Assembly: GCA_036362985.1 (NCBI GenBank)
Contig: JAYGXS010000004.1
Span: 47,481,001-47,545,000 of the forward strand
Direction: 5' to 3'
DNA length: 64,000 nucleotides
DNA from: Ligula intestinalis
Taxonomy: Eukaryota; Platyhelminthes; Cestoda; Diphyllobothriidea; Diphyllobothriidae
Shown here in pieces: positions 1 through 10,900 of the stretch. How positions within the stretch are numbered: position 1 is the first letter of the stretch; every line of letters starts with the position of its first letter. A model generated the notes under the pieces. That model had not been told where the DNA came from and did not search any database. It was given only the letters and a program-made list of their open reading frames with translations. A program made the translations under genes and the position numbers.

Positions 1-1767
1 AAGTAGAGGTTATCAGACCCGGAAAGTGTCTGCGCCTGATTCATTGACAGACCTCATCACTGGCACTCAAGACCTAGAACAAACTACTGGTGTGTTGTGC
101 AAGGTCAATCTTACATTTTTGAAGAGCACCTTTGCCAAACTAAGTAGGCAGCATAGGTTCAAAAAAAACAACGTACATGGTACAGATAAAATAATTTGCT
201 ATGTTGCTGAATACTGCTGACAAATACGGATCTACAACATGCATTCTAGAGAAAGCTGTCAGATGGAGGATAATATTTAAGCACGAGAACCAGTCTCGAT
301 TGAGATGTGTTAACGAAAACATTAGTAAAGGGAAAACATTTTAAAATGAGCCGCTCTTAAGGCACCATATTGTCCTAGGACAAAATCTTTGGGATGTATC
401 TTATGAGTAGAAAGTAGTCCATAAGATGGGGGTAACTAGAGGATATGAAGTGCAAACATTGCAAACATACACAAATGCATTAAGTGTAAAAATAACCGGT
501 AGAGATTGAAAGCACAATTTGCATTTTTCTCATATGATTACAGACGAAAAATGCATTGCCGCTTTGCTACATCTAGCGCCCTATGCAAAATAACTGGATG
601 ACCCCGAAAGTGAAGGGAGTATCAAAAAGTAGATAAACCGTGCAACAGTGATTTGAGAAAGAAGTAGATGACTGGTAGCCGTCAAAAGACGTATTGCAAC
701 TCTGCTATTTAATATGCCCATATAAACTAGGGTCGCAACCCTAAATACACAGGTTAACGTTACTAACATATACAAGAGAGATTGAAATAACAATTTCTGG
801 CTTATTGGCAGCCGGGTTAGTAAACCCTGAGACTGGAGTGCCCGTTTTGCTGGTCAGACGTCTCACGCTCAAGCATGAAGCCAGGGGTACGCTGTCTCAT
901 CAACAGCAATCGGGTAAGTAAATGGTAGGGGCTTGCAAACCTGCAGAGAGAAATGGCTGGCTTAATACGCTTAATAGGCCAGCAATTACAATTCCAGCCT
1001 CCCGTGCCTTTGTTATTTGCCCATATTACTAGATGCTGCATGGTTCTAAGGCAAAAAGGAAGGAGTACGTCCTTTAACGAGATCAGCACAGCATCTTCTA
1101 CTAATTGTGGCCTCAGTCATCGCAAATGGTTTGCACGCGGCGCTAACATCAGTGGACTTGGCATGCGTGATCAGTGAGGTACAAGGCACCTTCAAAAAAG
1201 GAACAGTGATCCCCAGGTCGAGCCCTTTTACGCGCTCCACCTCAGTGAGAGGCAGAAAAGAGAGTGCTAGCACAAGAAGGTTGTCACGGCGTGTTGTACC
1301 CACCATCTATGGCATTATATATTTCCTTAGAATTATGGACTCTGCGAGTGTAAAAGATAATTTTGACGCTTGGAGGGGGGTCCAATGACACACGTGGAAA
1401 GAGGGGTAATAACTCAATGGAATACGAACAGAGAATCAGAGAACAGTGGCCCAAGTCTCTACACAATGATGGTGTAAAGTACTGGGCGACAGCACTGCTT
1501 AGTACACCAAAGCACTCCTGCAAACAGACGTTTTCAAACACACGCACTGCCACAAAGGCCTTTGAAGAAAATGAAAAGACAACTTCAGTACTATAAAAAC
1601 GTGTATATCATTAGGGTCTGCATTGTTACTAACAGACGGACGCCAGGATGGCGAGGGAGGGAGCATAAGGAACATAGCATAAACAAATGCGTGAATGACA
1701 GGCAAAGACGGTCGTAACAAAAGGAAATCTGTCCGATTCAAATGGTTGTAAAACTCCAGCCGCGATG
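1..1767. other. 3' flank of CHERP, no gene seen
   Basis: No conserved coding region was recognised on either strand. It presumably includes the CHERP 3' UTR; no clear AATAAA on the minus strand was picked out. A short piece near 783-810 resembles the tail of the tRNA-derived SINEs found elsewhere in the window. The rest looks like unique or unrecognised repeat sequence. Confidence 0.5.
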
Positions 1768-1977
1768 TCAGCGGCCGCCGCCGCCGCCGTATCCACCACC
1801 AGGTCTACGGCCTGCGCCCGGAGGACCACCTCCGTAGCCGTAGCCGCCACAGCCATACGGTCCCATCATTCGGCCACCCATGCCGCCATCGCGGGGTCCT
1901 CCCATAGGGGGTGGGGGCCCGTTGCCGTAGCCACCACCTCGGTAGCCACCTGCTCCACCACCGCCTGGTCCATAGGG
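1768..1977 (-). CDS. CHERP: CHERP coding exon 11 (Gly/Tyr-rich C-terminus, stop)
   Basis: 210 nt, acceptor CTGCTTCTTCTGTAG, ending at TGA (1768-1770). In the frame set by exon 10 it reads PYGPGGGGAGGYRGGGY and ends GGGYGGGGGR. RGG/YGG-like tails are common in RNA-binding proteins. The other two frames are open over parts of this exon, but only this one fits the upstream phase. Confidence 0.85.
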   Translation of the reverse strand, partial: PYGPGGGGAGGYRGGGYGNGPPPPMGGPRDGGMGGRMMGPYGCGGYGYGGGPPGAGRRPGGGYGGGGGR

Positions 1978-4900
1978 CTACAGAAGAAGCAGGAGAAAGT
2001 GTAGGGGCAGGTGAGTTTAGTAACGGCAATTTTTCGAAGTGAGAAGCCAAGTAGGCAAAGTGATTTCTATCGACAAAAAAGGGCACATACCTGGTGGTAA
2101 CCACCAAACATTTGATTTGGCGGCATCATCCCAGGCTGATGCATGCCTGAACCCCCATGCCCTCCATCATAAGGACCCATGTTTGGCGGTCCATAGTCGT
2201 AGTTGCCACTCCAACCACGAGACGGTCGAGGCGAACTGGGGAGTAGAAAATAAGATGTCTCAGAGGGCTTCAGATAAAGCAAAAGATCAATAGGGTTGCA
2301 AGCGATGCATTGAAAGCAGAAGAATGGGCAAAAGAGCATACGCTATTTGGGCTCTAGAAACTGCACGCCATCTTACTTGGCTTGATTCCTCTGATCGCGC
2401 CGTATAAAACCAGCAGTGGTGACAGACCCACCACTACTACCGCCGCCACCCTGGCGAGACCGTGATCGAGAGGATTGCGATTCGGTGGGTGATTGCGATC
2501 TAGACCTAGATCGGCTGCGGGAACGTCCGCGATCTGACCGGCGATCGCCACCATTATCGCCGGATCGGCTGCGTGAGGAGCGAGACCGTGATCGCGAACG
2601 GGAGCGGGACCTGGACCGAGACCTAAAATTCAATTCACAATTGTTTTAAAATAGGCGGCGCTGCAGGAGGACAATACCAAACTGCAAGACGAGGTAAATT
2701 GCCACTAGTCCACCCTGAAAAATCAACCCACCCAGATGACCGAGATCTCGAGCGCGAGCGAGAGTAGGAGCGGGACCTAGAACGCGACCTTGATCGGGAG
2801 CGCGATCGACGACGGCTTTCGAAACGACGATAGCTCACGGTGTCACGTGTGAGTAACTGCGTCGGAGGTCCTGTCACTGGCGTAGGCCCCGGTATCGGTG
2901 GCGGAGGGAAGTTCATGTAGCCCACGGGCGGCCCAACAGCCGGCTGTGGCGGCATGAAAGTACCTGATGGCCCAGTAACAGCGCGGTCCGCGCCAGGCGG
3001 TTCGCCACTAAAGTTTGGCCCTGCTGTGGAGACTGCTGGCGCCAGGAGAGCATGTGCAGCGGCATCCGTTGGTATGACGGTTTTTAGACCAAAGTTGGGC
3101 GGTGGGACAGCAAGCAGAGCGGCCGGACCCGTTCGTATGGCCTGGCCAATTGCGGTGACCGGATAGGCTGTTAGGTAGGCCAATTGCGGCGGACCTCGAC
3201 TGTTGGCACCGGAAATAGAGCGTCTATCAAACATACGGAAGGGATGACTGTCTGGGTCGTTCTCGTCGTCGGCAGCAGCGTCATCATCCTCCTGCTTTTC
3301 TTCTTTAATTTTCTTGCCATCGTTATCAGCACCTTCGTTTTCCTTCTGCTCTTCAGACTCCACAGCTGTCGTGTCAGAGATGGCCGCACTGCTGCTGCTA
3401 CTGTGAGTCCTGACACGCTTGGTCTCTTTTCCGGCAGCCTGTAACAGACCATAAAAGACATACGAAATGAGCCGAGCACAGAGCTGGACATGGATTTAGG
3501 GACAGAAAGCCAACGAGGAAATCTAACTGTACCTTTGCCTTCTCCTTTTTGGAGTTAAGCCGTTTACGTGCCTCTTCTTTAGCCCGGTAAAACTCATAAA
3601 GACCTAGTTGCTCCCAGCCCTCGGGGTCTCGGGGTCGGTCGTGTGTGGGTGGCGAATAGAAAGCGTCTATGGCTCGAAGCAGATGCTCCGAGGGGGGTTC
3701 CATTGGCAAGAGGCGCAGCTTGTTGACATCCAGGGCTTTAAACTCAAAGTCTCGCAAGGCAATGAGGGGATGCATCAGACCGGCGGGTAGTTGCCAATGC
3801 GGTACCTTGGGAATCAGGTCACTGGGGGAGGGCGCGCGAGGGAGGGGCCCTGGTAAAGTGGGTGGTGCCTGCTGAGGTTGCTGCAATGGTGCTGCTGCTG
3901 CTGCTGTCGGTGACGGGGCCCGCACATGGTGCTGCTGGTCAGAGTCGATAGAAGAAGAGGGCGAGTCACGCCGCATCGCGGCTGGCGGCGAGGAGGATCG
4001 ACCGCCCGGATGACGGCCTGAACGGTGATCCCACTCACGACCTTCGTAGGAGCCGCTACCACCTTCCGGGTACCGACGTGGATAGTGATAGCGGTCAGGG
4101 TGGCCAAAGTCATTGTAGTAGTCATCGCCTTCGTACATACCACCTGGAAAAAAAACAGGCAAGATAACCCAAGGAAGAGCTGGTCAGTCAAATAGAAGGC
4201 GAAGAAGGACAGAGATTTCGAAACACAGCATACCCGGTCCATGCGCCATTTCTGGGCGATGCCGATCCCGGGGTCCGCCGCGGTACGGACCGCTACACAT
4301 CTCGTAGGAGTCGTAGTGGCCGTCATCATCAGCACCACCCCTGTAGTACATGTCATCATCACCTCCGCCACGACGTGGTGGGTAGCCAGCTGGGGGGTAG
4401 TGCCAGCCTTCAGGATCGCGCGGTGCTGGCAGTGAGAAACCGGGTGGACCGTCAAAGTGTCGGGAAGGATCATAGACACCAGGAGGATAGCGGTCGGGAC
4501 GCTCACCCGGAGGAGGGAGGTATGCAGCAGGGGGAGGGGGGCCGCCGGAAGACATCCACGGGGGGAAGTTTGGATCCTTGGCAAAACAAATAAAGACACG
4601 TGGGCGTGGTTTAGGGCTGCAAGGTTAGAAGTGGGTGTGTGGGGCTGCAGGGCTAGAACAAGAAGAGCGACTGTCTGGTTTTGAGATTTAAAAAAATTAA
4701 TGGCAACTGAAGACGAGAAATTCAATAAATATGATCAGTTAAAGGCGACTAAAATTCCACATTATGCTGGCGATGGTACAGCATACCGGGTGTTCATGAA
4801 CCCCCTAGTAGTCACCGCCGTAGTGATGGCAGTCGATATCGCTGTTACCAAGCTACTACTGCTGGCTTTGGCACCTGGTTAGCATGATTTGTTTTCTCCC

Positions 4901-7900
4901 ATTTTTGAATCCTATTTGTCTGCTGGACTTCGGGAGGAGCATCAACGCCTAGGGGAGACAACGTTGGCTTGTGTGTTGGTCTGTTGTGATTGGAATTACA
5001 GAACACGAGAGACCTAAGCAGAATCGGCTCTAAGCTCTCTCTCTCTCCTCTCTCTCTTCCTTCCCACACCCATCGTATTCCAACGGTAAGACTGGATCAG
5101 GAGGACTGGGGATGGGTGTGGGTGTGCAGAGGCAGACTCACATGCATTGGCGGACGGTCAAATGGCAGAGGGGGTGGTGGAACATGCTCCTTTGCACGGA
5201 AGTCCTCAGGCTTTCTTTCGGACTCGGAAATACTGTTCCCAGCCTCCTGCTCGGCGGTGCCTGCTGGCTGCGAACTCTCGTTTATGCCCTCCGCTGGCTT
5301 GCTACCACCACCACCGCCAGTTGTTGCTGCCTCTTCGTGCGCTGCTATGGACTTGCGAACGTGTTCTGCGAATTGTTCGTGCTGTTTCCGCATCGACTCG
5401 TAGCGTTCGTTGTGCTCAGTCTCAATGGCCGCGATCCTGGCTTCGCAGATCTGTTCAAAGTCAAGGTTGGAGGGGGGAGGCGATAAAATAGGACAAATTA
5501 TAAGGTGGTCTCCTACAAAAAATCGGCAAGGTTTACTCATGGAATCTAACAGTACAAAAACAGTAAATAAGCATACGAGTAAAAACGTTCATCGAGAACG
5601 CCAGTAGCAACAGTAGAAGCCGGTGTGGCGCTCGAAAGAGGCAGTAACAATGCATAAAGAGTGACCAGGCCAACCTATTGCAAAGTACGGAATGCAGTAA
5701 GCTGACTGCCCGATCAGGATTTCCTAAGCAATCCATTTAACAGCCAAACACACTTAATAAATATGGCGTGTGGACCGAAGGCAGCCCCGATGGGATTCGA
5801 GCTCATGACTCAAGTTTGATTAAACTCATGGTTACCAGTGGAACATCCTAGCTCAGGTTATTAGGGTGTTGGTTGTAATGAGGCCTTCTCCTTCTTGTCG
5901 TGAATTCAAAACCCACCGAAACCGCCCAGTATTTCACAATTGGGTCGAATGAATTATTCAAATCTACTCAAAACTCCCCCTCTTAATTAGGGGGGTGGAG
6001 TCAAGTTTTAGAAAGTAACACGGCATGCAGTAGTAGGTCTCCCACCTTTTTTTGCTCCTCTTTCCACTTTTGAATGAATTCTTCACAGTCAGGCACCCGC
6101 ATATTTTTGAGGATGTCCGGCGGCAAGTAGCCGTTTGTGTCCCACAGATCCAGTACACGTGTCAATTTTGCCTGTTTTTCGTTGTCAGCCAATTCCATGG
6201 CCAAGCAGTATATGGGTACGACGATCTTGTGAAGAGTATCCTAAAAAGGCGTAAAATAAGACAGCGCAAATAAATCAGTGCACATGACGACTGTTAAAAA
6301 AATAGTTTTGCAAGTGTGTTGCGGGACATGTTCGTTCCACTATGCCCTAGGACTCAATTTAGGTCCAAAGAAGACGGTCGCAGAATTGTCGGAACACTGA
6401 TATACGTTTCCCGTTTGTCTAACACAGAGCTACCATCTAAGGCGGCTTGGATTCGATTGAAAGAAATATGTTTGCTGGATGAGCGCTCAAAGATCGGTTA
6501 AGAGACTCATTCGGCTCGTTCTGTCTTTGGGCTTACTTGTGAACCCCGCCAGCAGCCGCACAGCGGCTATTAGTCTAGGCAGAGAACCTTTATAAACAAG
6601 GCCGAGGGAGACTAGAATGGTTATTTCTGGCTTATAAGCCGTCATCAGTAAGCCATATCCAAACCCAGGTTATGCAACTCTTGAGACTCGGTCCCGCGAC
6701 CTGTTGCCTAAAGGTCTAACACCCTGACTATCGAGCCACGAGCTTGTTTTTTCATTCTGCCTATAATAATAGGCGACCGCTTTCGGGCCCCGAGAGGGAG
6801 TCTAAAGGCACATCGGGATTAGTATATCCCATAACGCGATCGGCGAGCGCCCACTACTACTGTGAACTAAGCTAGTCACGGGAAGTTTACAGACTAAGTA
6901 AAATGGTGGTATTAGGGCCTTCACCATTGTTAATATACCCCATCGCAACCGCCAAAACAACGCCGTTAGCCTAGTTGCTAGCTACCTGGCACGTCTACAG
7001 GTGGCAGATGGTGAAACGGTCTTCGACGAAAGTAAGCCGCGAAATAAGCAGGCTCCTGGGTCTGGCGAATAAGCAGTCGCAAACCATCAGCGACAGTATT
7101 ACCAGGATGCGGAGGGCTGGGGTCTGACGTACCGACTGCCTTATAAAATGTCGCAAGTCCCAATGACAGCACTGTGACATGGCGAGCACGAACCGCCAGT
7201 AAATAGGTTTGCTTTCAAACGCTGCCTTGTGGCTAGGTTCGTGAGCCAAAGCGCTAGAGGATAGACGACCTTGAATAAAGAATCTGAGCGGCTGTTGGAG
7301 ACCCGCCTGTATTCAAAATCCCCAAGATCCCTCAGTACAAGAAGACCAGGACAACCAGTCCGTGGCTCAGTGGTTAGAGCGTTGAACTTCTAACCAATAG
7401 GTCGCAGATTCGAGCCTCAGGCGTTGCAACAGCTAGGGTTGCGTATGGCTGGTTGATGATGATGGCTAATAAGCCAGCATAACTAAGTCATATTCAACAA
7501 ACTTTAGCGGATGGATGTTCACTGACCGATTACGGGACTAGCTCATCCCGTTCCGCTTTTAGGGCTCACTCTCGAGCTCCGACAGCAGTCGCGCGACGGC
7601 TAGTATTATAGGCAGAGGAAACTGGAGTAGCCATTTCCGACTTATTAGCCGTCAGTCTTACCCAACCCTTGGTTTGGGGCACCTTTTATTCGAACCATGG
7701 ATGTTTGGTCCTACCGGAGAGCCACGAGTTCGCTGTCCTGTCAGTTGCAATCGCGAATATCAAGCTGTCAAAACTGTGTTCACCGATCACTATGTGACTA
7801 CCTTGGTGGGCTCTAGGTTGAGACTCAATGCATAGCGCCACGAGCATGTCCGCTAACCGAGCGATTTATGCCCTTTGAATACGGATAATATTTGCGATCA

Positions 7901-10900
7901 CGACCGGTAGGACAGCGAGCCCGTGATGCAACTGGTAAAGCGTTTGACTCATTGACAAAGGGCCTAAGTTTGAGTCCCAGGTTCCCTAAACCCTGGGGTT
8001 TGGTATGCTTCGCTGATGATGACTAATAAGTCATAAACGGTTATTCCAATCTCCCTTGTGTTTTTTCAGTACTCCTTCCAGGCATTTGAGAGGCATAGGC
8101 TGATTTAAAAGATTAATAGAGATAATTTCCAGTCGCAAGCAAGCGAGGCTTTCACCAAAACTTCTGCAAATCGGCTTCCATACCATCATATATTATCAGA
8201 AGGACCCAGAGCTTGAGCTCTTCAAAAGATAAGCGTTAAAGGGTTCACTTTGCTGTATGCTATCATCATCCATAAGCCGAAATGATCCTCGCTTACTTTC
8301 AAATCCATACTGTGAGCAATAAGGAGCAGCCCCCAGCTGTTGTCCTGGAAACGTAGTCGACAATGAAGAGCCGTCCCTTAAACGTATGCAGACATCACAC
8401 AAAGGTCGGAGTGCATGTGACACAACTACAACAACAACCGCCTCGCATCATGACTGCCATGAATTTATTACAAGGGATGCTAGTAGGTGTAGGAACCACA
8501 GCATACGCGTCTTCGTCGCATTCCCACCCGCCATCACGGTGGCCAAGGTCTGCTACACCGATCTCCCTACGGTGGATCTATCTCTACTCCTCTCCATCTC
8601 TGTATTTCATGACGGAGCAGCCCCTCCCGACCACGCTGCTCCAACTCCTCCTCACCGGGATTGAGGGCAATCCGGCGGGACTCCTAATCCAGCAAGGGCT
8701 ACTAGCCAACCAGAACCCGTCAGCTATACGTATATGACCTTCTTACTCATTTACATTACATGCACAGAGGCAAAAAAAGCACTTGACGCTCCAGGTTATT
8801 ACTTTCAGAGACGAAATGTGATTTGATACTTACCTGAAAGTGCGACGTCACACCTCGACGCTTAATGTGGTGGAGAAGATCATTCAACAAGTAAACAATG
8901 TGCAAGCGAAGGTCGAAAGTAGCGTCTGTGTTGGCGACCCGAAATAGCAAATATTCTCCCATCAGACTTGTGAGATCTTCACTCTTAGACATCTGGTCCA
9001 CCGCCCAGTTCTTGCCTTTTGCAATGTTCTCTTTGGTGCAAGATTCAATCAAGGGCTGGACTACCTGTGGAAGTGAGAAAACGACTCTAATGACAGACCA
9101 AATTGGAAGAAAGCGGAAAATTCGAATCCCTATACCAACATATAAGAACAAATGTGGGTATAACATCATACTGTTGCGTCAACAAAACTCATGAATTTGT
9201 TACCCTAAGAAGTAACAATTGTCCGATTAAAATTATAGGAAAAAAGGGTCGCAACTCTTTTGTCGAGTGATATCGAGCTGCTGAACTTTCTGATTCATGC
9301 CAGGTGCTCAGGCGTTCAGATACGATTGGCACGTCTCCCATTGGTGCAAACAATCAATATTTCCTTTTCCCAGGCTCCAGTCGACGGCGTAGGCTTGCAA
9401 CTTCCTCCATTTTCCATCAATTGCATTGAGGAATACCCGCTGATGCGAGCTAAGTGTACAATGAGGCCCGTTAACAATATGAATTGAGGCCTATAAGTAG
9501 GGCACAAAATATGGCCGCAACTTATTTGTATTAAATAAAGCATACTTTTAACAGTAGCCTGTCAGATACTCTGACGATAATGCGAATCGACACGTCAAAA
9601 TGGAAGTGAGATATAAAAGTTAAGTCCGGGGTTGCCATTATTCTAGACGGAAATTATTCAATAGTTTCAAACGCTATAGAAGGCTAGATTTGAGTAGTTG
9701 CTTACTAGTAGGGAATGCTGCATGTGGAGCAATCGGTTCCTGATCATTATAGTTGGCCAAATTTTTGTCATAGGTAAGGTGAGGAAGTAAATAAAGGACG
9801 ACAACGGCGGGGTGAAGCTTACTGACTTAATATATAAACCTTGATGTTCGTATATTCTTGCGAGAAAGGTAGAGAAACAAGCCTTCTTTAAAAAACGGTG
9901 ATTAACATGGTCATTGTAAGCCTACCAAGAAAGCAACCGATTACCAAGGCAATTAGTAATGATAAAATAGATTCACTTCGTTTAGAAACAAGCTAACTGA
10001 AATATTCCACGTTTCTTACATTGTTGATGTCAGGTAGCGAAATGTTCAACTTCTCGCAATGTGACTTAACAGCTTGCTCTCGAGCTTCATTAGTGCATCG
10101 GCGAATCGCCTCTGCTTTTTGCTCCATAATGCTGTCGTGTTGAGCCTTTAAGTTTTCTTCACTGCTCTTAACATCCGCCTCAGTAAGGGTATGGGATGCG
10201 GGCGGTCGTTGGTAGGGAGTTGTGTCATCGGCTGGCGTATGCATACTGGGAAAGCCAGGATGTGGAGGGTAGCCAAACACGCGAGGTGGGATGTGTGGGA
10301 GTGGTGGTTGAAATGGGGGCGCGGGCACACCATCGGGAACAGGATAGGCTGGAGGGGTTCCCATGACGCCCGGTCTTGGGGGACACCAAGGAGGCGGGGG
10401 AGCAGGCTGAGGCCAAGCTCCAGGAGGTTGTTGCCAACCATGAGGTCCACCAGCAGACGGGGAGCCGTAGCGTGGCCAGTTAGGTGCGGCAACCCCGCCA
10501 CCCGACCTCTCATCCCACGCCGGTGGCCGACCGTAGTGTTGATCCATTCTACCAGCGCCTCCCCACTGATACTGGAAGCAAAAAAACGCAGTTTGGGTCA
10601 AAAGTATTCGCTGTCTTCACAAAACAAAACCTTTAGAAATAGCAAGGACACTTCTTCGGCATTTTGGTGCAGTTATTATATGTCTGAAAACAAAAATGGC
10701 GTGTCACTCACGCTAGGACCGCCGGGACCCGACTGTTGTTGTTGTTGCTGCTTCTGAATGAGACTACGCTCTTCTTCCACCTTGTGGTAATAATAATCGC
10801 AGAATTCACCACCGTAGAGAAAAGAAAATTTTGGATTGTCGCGTTGTTTCTCCTTTGTCATTGACTCAAATTCTGGACCATTTCGGGCAACAAACTGGGC

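Noticed and set aside
1..1767. G-patch exon for CHERP beyond the called stop
   Set aside because: No minus-strand frame in this stretch shows the hhxxxGaxxGxGlG pattern of a G-patch.
2416..2649. Plus-strand frame rich in Arg/Asp (RDRERERDLDRD)
   Set aside because: It is the complement of the RS repeats of CHERP exon 9; RS coding gives RD/ER-like frames on the other strand.
3814..4725. Minus-strand open frame of 303 codons, the longest frame overlapping CHERP exons 6-7
   Set aside because: It overlaps the CHERP exons in another frame, crosses their splice sites and has a His/Thr/Pro-rich shadow composition. The conserved PAGLM block lies in the neighbouring frame.
4800..4870. Possible extra CHERP exon after CTAACCAG with a CHHYGGDY-like frame
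   Set aside because: Exons 5 and 6 join in phase 0 without it, and the frame that gives the Tyr/Gly-rich reading has stops on both sides.
7361..7433. A tRNA gene
   Set aside because: A and B boxes are present, but the arms do not pair as a full cloverleaf and the sequence is the head of a multi-copy SINE family in this window.
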